Assembly (NCBI GenBank): GCA_902543185.1
Contig: CACBXB010000003.1
Coordinates: 62,001 to 126,000, forward strand
DNA: 64,000 nucleotides
Direction of reading: 5' to 3'
Origin: Paracoccaceae bacterium
Lineage (GTDB): Bacteria > Pseudomonadota > Alphaproteobacteria > Rhodobacterales > Rhodobacteraceae
Both the position numbers and the translations under genes were made by a program. This document shows, piece by piece, positions 35,531 through 44,673 of the stretch (positions are counted from its first letter, which is position 1; each line of letters opens with the position of its first letter). The notes beneath the pieces were generated by a model. It did not search any database. It was not told the origin of the DNA and saw nothing but the letters and a program-made list of their open reading frames with translations.

Positions 35531-36280
35531 TCACTCTCGTAACGCTGGTAAACCAACACCTGTTGCTTCAAATCCACCATCAACAGCAACAGTTTGACCC
35601 GTCACAAAAGACGCTTTAGGTGAAGAAAGAAAGAAAATAACTTCCCCTATTTCCCGTTCGGAACCATATCTATTTAATGGAATGGCATCATGATAAGCTT
35701 TTATGATTTGGGGTGAATGGACCGCTATAGATAACTTTGTTTTTACTGGCCCAGGGGCTACGGTATTCACTCGAATTCCGTACTCTCCCAATTCGCAAGC
35801 CTGTTGCTTAGTTAGTTGTATAACTGCAGCCTTGGAGGTTCCATAAGCAACTCGAAGGGTGGATCCACGCAAGCCAGAAATAGATGCTATATTAACTATA
35901 TTTCCCTTGGTCTTTTTTAAATGAGGAATTAGCGATTGTGACAAGTAGAAAACCCCGTCTAAATTCGTTTCCATGACAGTACGCCATTTTTTGTTGTCAC
36001 ACTCCTCGATGGGTCCAAAGTCTGCGATCCCCGCGTTATTTATTAGACAATCTAATCTTCCAAATTCACTATCGACCCTAGAACTAATCTCTTTCATTGA
36101 ATTTTCATCAGAAACATCATAATTGAAAGGGACCGCACCAATAATTTGCTTGCAAGTCTTGTTAAGTTCTTCACCGTCCCGGTCAAGAATAATGACCTTA
36201 AAACCCTGTTCAACGAAGATTTCAGCTGCAGCGCGCCCAATTCCTCTAGCACCACCACTAACTAGTGCAATTTTTTCCAT
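35531..36280 (-). CDS. short-chain dehydrogenase/reductase
   Basis: 249 aa classical SDR. Cofactor motif ALVSGGARGIGRAA; DRDGEEL after beta-2 favours NAD(H); structural NNAGIADFG. The active site is Ser in NIASISGLRG, with Tyr and Lys in VAYGTSKAAV. The C-terminal FVTGQTVAVDGGFEATG is the common oligomer signature. Lies between the LysE-type exporter and the PhyH gene, all leftward with short gaps. Substrate unknown. Confidence 0.88.
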   Translation of the reverse strand: MEKIALVSGGARGIGRAAAEIFVEQGFKVIILDRDGEELNKTCKQIIGAVPFNYDVSDENSMKEISSRVDSEFGRLDCLINNAGIADFGPIEECDNKKWRTVMETNLDGVFYLSQSLIPHLKKTKGNIVNIASISGLRGSTLRVAYGTSKAAVIQLTKQQACELGEYGIRVNTVAPGPVKTKLSIAVHSPQIIKAYHDAIPLNRYGSEREIGEVIFFLSSPKASFVTGQTVAVDGGFEATGVGLPALRE

Positions 36281-36321
36281 TTTTCCGAACCATTTGTTCT
36301 AAGTTCTGTCAGTTTGTGTCT

Positions 36322-36912
36322 TTATTGTATCAAAATCAAATAACCGCTGAACATTAAAAATAAAGCCATTAAATACATAAAACAACGCCAGATTATTTTC
36401 TTTTTTAAGTATTTGGAAACGTAACTTCCAAATATAAGCCAAAAAGAGCAAACCATAAAATTAACTGTAGCAAATAAAATGAAATAAAATGACATCTTTA
36501 AGAAAACTGAAACATCTAAACTAAATCCCGCTGATGCAGACAGCGTAAGAGCCCAAAGTTTAGGATTGATCAATTGAAATAATACTGCTTCAGAAAATTT
36601 AAATGGCTTGGACTTGCTCTGTCCATTTTCAATGTAATCTTTAATTATTAACTGCAGAGCCAGATACATAATCCAAATAATAGAAATTACTTTAAGTATA
36701 GGTTCTAATATTGGTGCTTTCAGGATAATGCTATTTACTCCTAGTGATGAAAGTGCAGCCAAAAATCCAGTACCAATTACCACACCGAATAGATGGGGAT
36801 ATGTATCTTTAATTCCAAATTTTACGCCTGAAATAGTCAATAGAATTATGTTTGGACCTGGGGTGAACAAGCCAACAAACACAAAAATAAATAGTGTTAA
36901 GAATTCAGAAAT
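36322..36912 (-). CDS. LysE/RhtB-family amino acid exporter, apparent ATT start
   Basis: 196 aa with about five to six transmembrane helices. The hallmark FTPGPNIILLTISGVKFG lies at the N-terminal side. From the only standard start (GTG at 36882) the protein would lack most of helix 1. The frame is open for 11 more codons upstream to a TGA and encodes SEFLTLFIFVFVGL, exactly the missing helix. A strong GAGGTGA stands 7 nt before an ATT at 36912, which I take as the start. A recent ATG-to-ATT change or a sequence error is the alternative. Family members export amino acids or homoserine lactones. Confidence 0.75.
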   Translation of the reverse strand: MSEFLTLFIFVFVGLFTPGPNIILLTISGVKFGIKDTYPHLFGVVIGTGFLAALSSLGVNSIILKAPILEPILKVISIIWIMYLALQLIIKDYIENGQSKSKPFKFSEAVLFQLINPKLWALTLSASAGFSLDVSVFLKMSFYFILFATVNFMVCSFWLIFGSYVSKYLKKKIIWRCFMYLMALFLMFSGYLILIQ

Positions 36913-36962
36913 AATGTCACCTCAAAAAAATGCCAGATTTCCCAATTTGTTTATTGGATAGA

Positions 36963-37847
36963 CTAGGTAATAAGAAAAACGATTAAAACCGGAGAAATAG
37001 CAACAGTAATAAATGTAGAAACAACGACTAAGCCTGCAACTGCGTTTGAGTCGGCTTCGTACTTTTCTGCTAAAAGATAAGACGTCACAGCTATAGGCAT
37101 TGAAAACTGCAATATAAGAACAGAAATTGCCACTTTTGGTAGATCAAACATAAAACTCACTAACACAGCCGCAGCTATACCGAAGAGAATTTTACAAACA
37201 CTAATCAAAAATGATTTTTTCACATCAGTTATTTGCAATCTAGCAACAGCAACTCCTAATGTTATTAACATCATTGGAATAGCCATTTGTCCTATCAATT
37301 CTAATGAGCTAGTTAAAAAACTTGGTGTTTTCCACCCCTGCCACATAAATATGAGACCAAAAACTGTACTGGCGACAAGTGGCTCTTTGAGTAACTGCTT
37401 AAGTGACCCACCGCCAGCGACAACCCAAACGCCAATTGTAAATGCAACGATACTTGTTACCGAGAATACAATAATTGCATAGCCAAAGCCTGCATCTCCA
37501 AAAGCAAAAAGACAAAGCGGTAAACCTAAGTTTCCTGTATTTCCAGAAATTAAAGGCATAAGATAGGTTCTTTGCCCAAGATTAAAAATCTTTACAAAAA
37601 CATATGCTAATATAGCTAACGAGAAATAACCCATAATTGCTGCCATTAAAAGGTTTCCAAAATAATAAGGTTGAAATTCGGTCTTCATAAGAGCTGTAAA
37701 AACCAAACATGGCAGAGCAATAGCCATAGCAAATTCCGTTACGAACTCAACCCGATATTCAAAACCAAACTTTACCCAGGAATAACCCACAGCGGCCAAG
37801 ATGAAGACAGGAGCAACAATTTCGAAAATATTTAACAAAGCAATCAA
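36963..37847 (-). CDS. AEC-family transporter
   Basis: 294 aa with about ten transmembrane helices, two inverted five-helix halves as in the auxin efflux carrier/bile acid transporter fold. Motifs: the N-terminal IVAPVFILAAVGYSWVK, LPLISGNTGNLGLPLCLFAFG with the conserved N-x-G-N-x-G-x-P, and the C-terminal PIAVTSYLLAEKY. Bacterial homologues (MdcF, MleP) move malonate, malate or other small acids. The gene starts with TTG at 37847, with GGGGTGA 7 nt upstream. It lies between an SDR gene and the LysE exporter. Confidence 0.85.
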   Translation of the reverse strand: MIALLNIFEIVAPVFILAAVGYSWVKFGFEYRVEFVTEFAMAIALPCLVFTALMKTEFQPYYFGNLLMAAIMGYFSLAILAYVFVKIFNLGQRTYLMPLISGNTGNLGLPLCLFAFGDAGFGYAIIVFSVTSIVAFTIGVWVVAGGGSLKQLLKEPLVASTVFGLIFMWQGWKTPSFLTSSLELIGQMAIPMMLITLGVAVARLQITDVKKSFLISVCKILFGIAAAVLVSFMFDLPKVAISVLILQFSMPIAVTSYLLAEKYEADSNAVAGLVVVSTFITVAISPVLIVFLIT

Positions 37848-37887
37848 AAATCACCCCATTATGTATAATTTAATGCATGCAAAAGCA

Positions 37888-38646
37888 CTATATAGATCCA
37901 GCTTCAACCATATAATTATTAGCCGTACACATCGCTCCATCATCGGATGCTAAAAATAGGACCATACGAGCAACATAAACAGGTTCAATTAAATCAGGTA
38001 AGCATTGTCTTTTATGTTGATTGTCTAGACCCTCTGGCGTCACCCATAGTTCTTTTTGTCGATCTGTCATAATCCATCCGGGCACAACTGTATTTACCCT
38101 AATTCTATGTTTGCCTAAATCCCTTGCTAATGTTCTGGATAATCCATGCACAGCAGATTTTGCAGTTGCATATGCAGGAAAGTTTCCAACTGCCTCCATC
38201 CATGAATTAGAACCGATATTTACAATAGACCCTCCTCCCTTTTGAATCATATCTTCAGCCACAGATTGGATAGTAAAAAACTGATGTCTTAAGTTAGTAG
38301 CAAAACGCTCATCCCAATAGGCTTCTGTTACATCTTGCCAATTATGTCGGTCATCATGGGCAGCATTATTGACCAGTACATCAAATAATCCGATTTTGGC
38401 TCTGAGCTTTTCAATTGACGATTTTAAATTACCAATCTCTTTTAAATCACATTTTTGAAAAAAAACATTTTCTCCAATATCAAGAGAAAGCCGCTCTCCA
38501 GCTTCATCATTCAAATCTAAAAATGCAACATTAGCGCCCTGCTCAGCAAACCCTTTTACAAGCTCTTTCCCAATACCGGATGCACCACCAGTAATGAGAA
38601 TATTTTTGCCTTGCAAACTGGGATAATTAGCAAAAGAGTTTTCCAT
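37888..38646 (-). CDS. short-chain dehydrogenase/reductase
   Basis: 252 aa. Motifs: ILITGGASGIGKELV, FLDLNDEAGERL (NAD preference), LVNNAAHDDRHNW, Ser in NIGSNSWME, and Tyr/Lys in YATAKSAVHG. The HDDRH stretch after NNA resembles sugar and L-rhamnose/xylose-type SDRs, which is a weak hint. The ATG at 38646 has GGAG at good spacing; the frame also opens at a TTG 12 nt earlier. Downstream of the Cox-type operon but separated from it by a strong terminator, so it is its own unit. Confidence 0.87.
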   Translation of the reverse strand: MENSFANYPSLQGKNILITGGASGIGKELVKGFAEQGANVAFLDLNDEAGERLSLDIGENVFFQKCDLKEIGNLKSSIEKLRAKIGLFDVLVNNAAHDDRHNWQDVTEAYWDERFATNLRHQFFTIQSVAEDMIQKGGGSIVNIGSNSWMEAVGNFPAYATAKSAVHGLSRTLARDLGKHRIRVNTVVPGWIMTDRQKELWVTPEGLDNQHKRQCLPDLIEPVYVARMVLFLASDDGAMCTANNYMVEAGSI

Positions 38647-38705
38647 AAAACACTCCAACAGATAAAAGCTTGAATCATTTTAGGACTTGTAATCTTTTGG
38701 AGAAA

Positions 38706-38730
38706 TAAAAAAAGCCCCAATTCTGGGGCT
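38706..38730 (-). terminator. intrinsic terminator after the CoxM-type gene
   Basis: Minus strand: AGCCCCA, loop GAAT, TGGGGCT, then seven T. The 7-bp GC-rich stem starts 20 nt after the CoxM-type stop, so it ends the CoxS-L-M operon. The plus strand has only a short TTCT after the stem. Confidence 0.9.
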
Positions 38731-38750
38731 TCTAAAACTAATTTATTCTT

Positions 38751-39539
38751 TTAAGATGCGCTAACAACCGCTCGCTTTGTCATAACTTTTACCAGATGGG
38801 CTCTGTATTCTTTAGAGGCGTGGATATCTTTTATCATATCTTTATGGTCTATTGACAAATCTTTAATAGAATTATCAGAGAAGGTTTTGTTGAGCGCGGC
38901 TTCGGCTTCACTCCATCGAAATACGCCACCCTCGGATGCACCGGTAACAGCCACTCTAGTTTCATTCCCAAAATTTGAAAGAAAGACCCCAACCATGGCA
39001 AACCTCGATGCCGGTTGAACGAATTTCTGGTATGACGAAGAAGAAGGGACTGGAAATTTCACCGAGACGATAATTTCACCTTCTTCTAATGCGGTATCAA
39101 ACATTCCTTGAAAAAAAACATCCGCAGAAATTTCTCTACTGTTTGTCACAATAGTAGCACCTAAACTCAGAGCCGCTGCAGGATAGCAAGCCGCTGGATC
39201 ATTGTTAGCCAAAGATCCTCCAATCGTACCTCTATTTCTTACTGCTGCGTCACCAATCTTTTCTGCAAGAGTTTTTAAACCAAAAAATGTATCAGAATGG
39301 GATGCAACGTCCGCGTGTGTCGTTCCTCCACCAATGGAGATACTACCATCGTCGTTTTTACAAATGCCTTTCATTTCAGATATCGCCGTAAGGCTCACAA
39401 GAGTTGACGGGTTAGCGAGACGCTGCTTCATGGTTGGTATTAAAGTTTGACCGCCTCCGAGAGCCTGCGCCTCATCTGATACAAGAGCATTTACTGCATC
39501 AGATATTGTTTTTGGTTGTTTAAATTCGAAGTTGTACAT
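38751..39539 (-). CDS. CoxM-type FAD-binding subunit of a molybdenum hydroxylase
   Basis: 262 aa. FAD-binding motifs are ALGGGQTLIPTMK and IGGGTTHADVASH near the N-terminus and VRNRGTIGGSLANNDPAACY in the middle, followed by the CO-dehydrogenase flavoprotein C-terminal domain. It carries electrons from the iron-sulfur subunit to a quinone or NAD. Last gene of the S-L-M operon, 15 nt after the large subunit. Substrate depends on the large subunit. Confidence 0.9.
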   Translation of the reverse strand: MYNFEFKQPKTISDAVNALVSDEAQALGGGQTLIPTMKQRLANPSTLVSLTAISEMKGICKNDDGSISIGGGTTHADVASHSDTFFGLKTLAEKIGDAAVRNRGTIGGSLANNDPAACYPAAALSLGATIVTNSREISADVFFQGMFDTALEEGEIIVSVKFPVPSSSSYQKFVQPASRFAMVGVFLSNFGNETRVAVTGASEGGVFRWSEAEAALNKTFSDNSIKDLSIDHKDMIKDIHASKEYRAHLVKVMTKRAVVSAS

Positions 39540-39554
39540 GTCTTTTGTCTCCGA

Positions 39555-41921
39555 TTAGTTGTTCATTGCAGCCCAAACTCTCTCAGGAGTGAGTGGCATA
39601 TCAATATGTGTAATATCATGGTCAGCTGATCTCAGGGCATCAACCACAGCATTAACTACTGTGGGAGGTGAGCCAATCGCTCCTGCCTCGCCACACCCTT
39701 TCACACCCAATGGATTATCAGTGCTCGGTGTTCGAACAGTGTGGTCAACTATGAAAGAGGGCAAGTCTGCTGCCCTTGGCATTGTGTAGTCCATGTAGGA
39801 AGCGCTAATTAATTGACCGTCTCCGTCATATACGCAGCCCTCTAGAAGTGCTTGCCCTATACCTTGAGCTAAACCTCCATGAACTTGCCCTTCGACGATC
39901 ATTGGGTTGATAATGTTCCCAAAATCATCGGCGGCAGTAAAGCTTTCTATTGTTACTTGACCGGTATCTGGGTCCACTTCCACTTCACACGCATAGGCTC
40001 CAGCTGGATAAGTGAAGTTTTGTGGGTCATAAAAAGCTGTTTCTTCAAGTCCAGGCTCTATATCTTCAATCGGAAAATCATGAGGAATGTAAGCTTTCAG
40101 AGCCACATCGCCAAAAGAAACTGTTTTATTGGTTCCTCTCACAGAAAAAACACCTTCATCAAAGTCTACTTTATCATGCGTTGTTTCCATCATATGAGCT
40201 GCTATTTTCTTCCCTTTAGAGATAATTTTTTCAACACCTTTTACAATAGCGGAACCGCAAACTGCTAGAGAACGAGATCCATAAGTACCCATTCCGAACG
40301 GAATTTTTGAAGTGTCTCCATGAACGATTTCAACATTCCTAGGATCTACACCCAGTAAATCTGCCACAATTTGTGGAAAAGCTGTTTCATGACCTTGCCC
40401 ATGACTATGAGCGCCAACCATCACAGAAATATTTCCTGTAGCATTCACTCTGATGGTTGCAGCGTCATATAAACCGACCCTAGCACCCAGTGTTCCAATT
40501 AAATTTGACGGTGCAATTCCACAAGCCTCAATATAACTATTTATGCCAAGACCTCTTAGTTTTCCTTTGGCTTCACTTTTTTTTCTTCTTTTAGCAAATC
40601 CTTTTAAATCTGCGTTATGTTCAAGTCTATCCATTACAGCGTCATAATCACCCACGTCATAGTTTAAACCAGCAGCAGTAACGTAAGGAAATTGATCCGA
40701 TTTTATAAAGTTTTGACGCCTTAAGTTCGTTGGATCTAACCCAAGCTCCGTGGCAGCCTTATCAATTACTCGCTCTAAAGAATAAGTCGCTTCCGGGCGT
40801 CCAGCACCTCTATAAGCATCCACTGGTGCTGTGTTTGTGAAAACAGTTTTTACATTTACATAGACATTAGGAACGGCGTAGTTACCAGCCATTAAAGTGC
40901 CATGTAAAATCGTGGGTGTAACGGTTGAAAAGTTTGATAAATAGGCGCCCACGTTGGCCATTGTTTCGGTACGAAACGCAAGAAAATTATTATCTTTATC
41001 TAAGGCCAACTCAATCTTAGTGACGTGGTCTCTGCCATGTGCATCAGTCATAAATGATTCAGACCGGGTTGCCGTCCATCTCACAGGGCGTTTGATGCGT
41101 TTGGCAGCTGCCAAAACTAGAGCCTCTTCACCATAATGATAGATTTTTGACCCAAAACCACCACCAACATCTGGAGATACGACCGTTAACTTATTTTCAG
41201 GAATACCCAACACAAATGCAGAAATTAGAAGGCGCGTTAAATGTGGATTCTGAGAAGTTGTGTAAAGAGTGTAACCATCATTGGCGGAATGATAATCAGC
41301 TATAGAGCATCTTGGCTCCATTGCATTTGGTACCAAACGGTTATTTACCAATTCGAGAGTAGTTACGTGATGAGCATTTTTTATTGCATTATCAGTAGCT
41401 TCTCTATTATCTTCGATCCAACCCCAATCATAACATTGATTTGTACCGATTTCATTATGAACAAAGTTACTACCACACAGTGCAGATGCCATATCAATGA
41501 CAGCTGGTAATTCCTCAATATCAGCATTTATTTTTTCAGCTGCATCGCGAGCTTGTTGTTCCGTTTCGGCTATAACGGCAGCATAAGCATCTCCAACATG
41601 CCTTACTTTACCATGAGCCAAAACAGGACGCTTGGGCTCCTTCATGGGTTCTCCATTTCTTGAATTTATAAGCCACCCAGCTGGGTTACCTCCAACATCA
41701 ACAAAATCTTCACCCGTAAAAACAGTGACTACTCCAGGCATTTTTTCAGCCTTCGATGTATCAACTGTTTTAATTATTCCATTTGCAACTTCTGATCGGA
41801 CGAATACTGCATAAGTTTGGTTCAAAAAACTAATATCATCACTATATAGACCACTACCAAGTAAAAATCGAGCATCCTCTCGACGCCTTGTTGCGGCTCC
41901 TATTCCTGAATCTTTAGGCAT
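39555..41921 (-). CDS. form II CoxL-like molybdopterin-binding subunit (aldehyde oxidase/xanthine dehydrogenase family)
   Basis: 788 aa molybdenum hydroxylase large subunit. Mo-cofactor motifs are VVSPDVGGGFGSK, VDAYRGAGRPEA and VKGCGEAGAIGSPP with the catalytic Glu. The active-site loop reads AYRGAGR, the form II pattern; true CO dehydrogenase (form I) has AYRCSFR, so CO oxidation should not be assumed. Likely substrates are aldehydes, purines or N-heterocycles. A strong ribosome site (AAGGAG) precedes the ATG at 41921; 20 nt separate it from the small subunit. A MocA-like cofactor nucleotidyltransferase is encoded at 7.6 kb. Confidence 0.92.
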   Translation of the reverse strand: MPKDSGIGAATRRREDARFLLGSGLYSDDISFLNQTYAVFVRSEVANGIIKTVDTSKAEKMPGVVTVFTGEDFVDVGGNPAGWLINSRNGEPMKEPKRPVLAHGKVRHVGDAYAAVIAETEQQARDAAEKINADIEELPAVIDMASALCGSNFVHNEIGTNQCYDWGWIEDNREATDNAIKNAHHVTTLELVNNRLVPNAMEPRCSIADYHSANDGYTLYTTSQNPHLTRLLISAFVLGIPENKLTVVSPDVGGGFGSKIYHYGEEALVLAAAKRIKRPVRWTATRSESFMTDAHGRDHVTKIELALDKDNNFLAFRTETMANVGAYLSNFSTVTPTILHGTLMAGNYAVPNVYVNVKTVFTNTAPVDAYRGAGRPEATYSLERVIDKAATELGLDPTNLRRQNFIKSDQFPYVTAAGLNYDVGDYDAVMDRLEHNADLKGFAKRRKKSEAKGKLRGLGINSYIEACGIAPSNLIGTLGARVGLYDAATIRVNATGNISVMVGAHSHGQGHETAFPQIVADLLGVDPRNVEIVHGDTSKIPFGMGTYGSRSLAVCGSAIVKGVEKIISKGKKIAAHMMETTHDKVDFDEGVFSVRGTNKTVSFGDVALKAYIPHDFPIEDIEPGLEETAFYDPQNFTYPAGAYACEVEVDPDTGQVTIESFTAADDFGNIINPMIVEGQVHGGLAQGIGQALLEGCVYDGDGQLISASYMDYTMPRAADLPSFIVDHTVRTPSTDNPLGVKGCGEAGAIGSPPTVVNAVVDALRSADHDITHIDMPLTPERVWAAMNN

Positions 41922-41941
41922 TTCTTTCTCCTTAAAATGGA

Positions 41942-42427
41942 TTATTCTGCAGCAATGCTTGAAACATCTTGACCAGATGCTGCCAAAATCGCCTTAACAA
42001 TATTGTGATAACCTGTGCACCTACAAATATTGCCCTCTAAGTGCTCTCTAATTTCAAGCTCGGATGGTTTGGGGTTTGCTTTCAGTAAAGCAGAAGCAGC
42101 CATGACCATTCCAGGGGTACAAAAACCACATTGTAAACCGTGATGATCCTTAAAAGCTTGCTGAATTACGTTTAAAGAGCCGTCATCATTAGCTTGACCC
42201 TCAATAGTAGATACTTCGGCTCCATTTGCTTCTAGCGCAAACATTGTACAAGCTTTTACGAGTTTCCCATCCACGTGAATAGCACAAGCACCACATTGAC
42301 TGGTGTCACATCCAACATGGGTACCAGTAAGATGTAAATCGTTCCGAATAAATTCTACAAGTAAGGTTCGACCTTCAACGGATCCAGAAACCGTTTTCCC
42401 GTTAACGGTCATTGTCACATTAGACAT
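41942..42427 (-). CDS. CoxS-type [2Fe-2S] subunit of a molybdenum hydroxylase
   Basis: 161 aa. Two [2Fe-2S] clusters are visible: the plant-type N-terminal one ([16 protein letters not shown] plus the Cys in VKACTMFA) and the C-terminal one ([10 protein letters not shown] and [11 protein letters not shown]). It passes electrons from the Mo centre to the FAD subunit. First gene of the S-L-M operon; the ATG has GGGAGAA upstream. The 350-nt upstream region contains a 13-bp inverted repeat at 42548-42579. Confidence 0.93.
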   Translation of the reverse strand: MSNVTMTVNGKTVSGSVEGRTLLVEFIRNDLHLTGTHVGCDTSQCGACAIHVDGKLVKACTMFALEANGAEVSTIEGQANDDGSLNVIQQAFKDHHGLQCGFCTPGMVMAASALLKANPKPSELEIREHLEGNICRCTGYHNIVKAILAASGQDVSSIAAE

Positions 42428-42778
42428 TTAGTTTCTCCCATTTACACTGCTTTTATGCAGCTTATTTTAGGACCAATTACTTGATCCCATTTATTATTTT
42501 GGGGACACTAAAATAAATAAATATAAACACTTTTTATGCAATTCATTAATCTTTTTGGAATTTTTCTTCCAAAAAGATTTAAGCAGTCCACCAAAGTTCC
42601 CCTACGTAACACAATGAAGTTATCTGTTATTTAGTCAAGTGCCTAAAAATTTTTACTAAATAGATATTAAAAGAAGAGATTTATAATTTTTTTTATAAAA
42701 TCAACCTAACTAGTAATAATCGGTTGTTTAAAAAAATTAAAATATATAAAGACATTTTTTTAAAAAGGTAGGTTTATC
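42428..42778. other. intergenic promoter region, Cox-type operon / Gate protein
   Basis: 351 nt without a plausible gene. It separates the divergent CoxS-type and nucleoside-recognition genes and must hold both promoters. It contains a 13-bp inverted repeat (listed separately), and AT-rich tracts near 42660-42760. No tRNA or riboswitch-like structure was recognised. Confidence 0.5.
42548..42579. repeat. 13-bp perfect inverted repeat upstream of the Cox-type operon
   Basis: AATCTTTTTGGAA (42548-42560), loop TTTTTC, TTCCAAAAAGATT (42567-42579). It is not followed by a U tract on either strand. It lies 121 nt before the CoxS-type start and 200 nt before the Gate-protein start. An operator or an mRNA leader stem-loop is possible. 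Confidence 0.6.
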
Positions 42779-43756
42779 ATGATGCAATTCTTTAAGAAAA
42801 TAGCAAGTGATATATTTGTTGTTTCTTTTGAGTTGTTCAAAATAATGATCCCTACTCTGGTCTTGGTTAAGATTGCAGAACTTTATGGTTTAGTAGCAGT
42901 GCTAACCAATCTTTTCGCTCCAATAATGACGATGATGGGTCTACCAGCAGAAATGGCTCTCGCTATTACAACTACAATGTTAACCAACCCTTATGCAGGA
43001 ATAATAATACTCGCCTCAACTCCAGGAATCGAAAATTTAACAGTAGCACAAACAACAATTTTGGCATCTTTTATTCTGTTTACACATTCAATCATTATCG
43101 AGGCCGCCATTTCACGCCAAGCCGGTCTATCAGCTGGAGCTACGATAATTATAAGAATTTTGTCAGGTATTTTATTTTGCACATTACTAAACTCTGTTTT
43201 CTCGGCTTTTGAACTTTTGGATCAAATTGCGGTTCTTAATTTACCAGAAATGTCTTCTGCACCAACCCTTCAACAGTGGATTGCCGATCAAATTAAGGGT
43301 TTGATATTTATTCAAATTGTAATTGTTATTTTAATAACTTTTTTAGAAATTCTACGTCTAATCGGAATTGAAAAAATAATCCGAATTTGTCTAAGTCCTT
43401 TTTTAAAAATACTAAATATAGGACAGAGTGCATCCACAATTGTTGTTGTCGGGTTGACTTTAGGCCTCGGTTTCGGCGGAGGATTAATGATAAAAGACGT
43501 AAAGCAAGGATTAGTAGCGCCCCGTTCAGCAGTCGGCGCACTTATTTTTATAAATTTGTTTCACTCACTCATTGAGGATACAACAATATTATTACTAATA
43601 GGACCTTCGTTATTCACTATTCTTGTCACAAGAGGTCTTTTTGTATTTGCTGTTACCTTCTTGCTTATCAAGATCTTCAATAACTTGCCGATCAATGCAT
43701 ATAATCGTTTTCTTTTCAGCAGACCAATACACAACCTTATAAAAAATCAAAATTGA
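42779..43756 (+). CDS. nucleoside recognition (Gate) domain membrane protein
   Basis: 325 aa with about eight to nine transmembrane helices. Two Gate-type repeats are visible: FKIMIPTLVLVKIAELYGLV with TMLTNPYAG in the first half, and LGLGFGGGLMIKDVKQG with FINLFHSLIEDTT in the second. Gate proteins occur in nucleoside transporters, FeoB and spore-maturation proteins; isolated ones are poorly characterised. The context next to a xanthine-dehydrogenase-class operon would fit a nucleobase link, but that is speculation. AAGGTAGG precedes the double ATG. Confidence 0.75.
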   Translation: MMQFFKKIASDIFVVSFELFKIMIPTLVLVKIAELYGLVAVLTNLFAPIMTMMGLPAEMALAITTTMLTNPYAGIIILASTPGIENLTVAQTTILASFILFTHSIIIEAAISRQAGLSAGATIIIRILSGILFCTLLNSVFSAFELLDQIAVLNLPEMSSAPTLQQWIADQIKGLIFIQIVIVILITFLEILRLIGIEKIIRICLSPFLKILNIGQSASTIVVVGLTLGLGFGGGLMIKDVKQGLVAPRSAVGALIFINLFHSLIEDTTILLLIGPSLFTILVTRGLFVFAVTFLLIKIFNNLPINAYNRFLFSRPIHNLIKNQN

Positions 43757-43761
43757 TCTTT

Positions 43762-44208
43762 TTAATTCATTGGAGCTGCCGGCGTCCCATCGTCGTTAAT
43801 TCTGTGTCTTGCGTAAGCAATATGCTCCTTTGGAAACTCAACCCAATCAAAAGCTTCTTCTACAAACATATGCGTATTTAAAAAGATTTGAGAAGGATCA
43901 TCGAGCGTTCCAATCATTATCACTTGTCGTTCAGGAAATCTTTCAGTTTTGAGTGAAATAGTTGTTCCACAATCAGGACAAAAATTCTTATATAACTCTC
44001 TACCATGTTCGAGACTTTTATAAGTGTAAACTCTAAACGCCTTACCGGAGAGCTCCACATTCTCGTTAAGTATAGCAAGCGCAGAACGATAAGCGGTGCC
44101 AGTATCTTTCTGACAAAAGCGACAGTTACAAGTATATGCCAAAAGTGGTTCTTTCAAAATCTTATAACGAATATTACCACAAAGGCACCCACCTAAAAGT
44201 TTAACCAT
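43762..44208 (-). CDS. GFA (CENP-V/GFA) family zinc protein
   Basis: 148 aa. The Cys pattern for zinc is GGCLCGNIRY, YTCNCRFCQKDTG and FCPDCGTTI. Members include glutathione-dependent formaldehyde-activating enzyme, though most bacterial members lack proven activity. Start chosen at ATG 44208 (MVKLLGGCLCG) with AGAGG 8 nt upstream; the frame extends 7 codons further. Convergent with the Gate-protein gene, 5 nt apart. Confidence 0.85.
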   Translation of the reverse strand: MVKLLGGCLCGNIRYKILKEPLLAYTCNCRFCQKDTGTAYRSALAILNENVELSGKAFRVYTYKSLEHGRELYKNFCPDCGTTISLKTERFPERQVIMIGTLDDPSQIFLNTHMFVEEAFDWVEFPKEHIAYARHRINDDGTPAAPMN

Positions 44209-44265
44209 ATAAAAACCTCTCATATACAATTTATATTTGAGATTGTACTAAAACGGTAAAAAATT

Positions 44266-44673
44266 CTACTCTTTAGTATCCTTTGGCCTTATTAGATTAA
44301 CCAAGTTCCATCTGATAGCTAGGGCAGCAAGTGCAAGCAAAAGAATGGCGCCACTTTCATACAGCAAATCAACGGTGTTAATACCTTTGCCCTGGAGTAT
44401 AATTAAACGACAAAGCGCCGTAATTGCTATGAAAATTGGAACCGTGATCGGAATTTTTCTAAATTTGTAAAATGCTGCAACCATGCCCAATACTTCCGCA
44501 TAAATAAACAGAAGTAACAAATCAGTAAGCTTTACTGCTCGCTCAGATAATACAACAAATATTTCAACAACAACAGCGTAGGTGGTTAGAAACGCAATTA
44601 CTACCAGGAGAGTTTTCTCCATAATCGTAATGATGCGGTACCAATCCACTACTGGTTCTTTTTCTTCAGACAC
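44266..44673 (-). CDS. psiE: PsiE-family membrane protein
   Basis: 135 aa with four transmembrane helices and a short polar N-terminus. The pattern DWYRIITIMEKTLLVVIAFL, LLLLFIYAEVLGMVAAFYKF and FIAITALCRLIIL matches the phosphate-starvation-inducible E family. E. coli psiE responds to phosphate and cAMP, but its molecular role is unknown. No Pho box was recognised upstream here. Read in the same direction as the GFA gene with a 57-nt gap. Confidence 0.8.
   Translation of the reverse strand: MSEEKEPVVDWYRIITIMEKTLLVVIAFLTTYAVVVEIFVVLSERAVKLTDLLLLFIYAEVLGMVAAFYKFRKIPITVPIFIAITALCRLIILQGKGINTVDLLYESGAILLLALAALAIRWNLVNLIRPKDTKE

Noticed and set aside
39555-42427. Calling the CoxS-L-M-type operon aerobic carbon monoxide dehydrogenase
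   Set aside because: The large subunit loop is AYRGAGR (form II), not the AYRCSFR of CO-oxidising form I enzymes.
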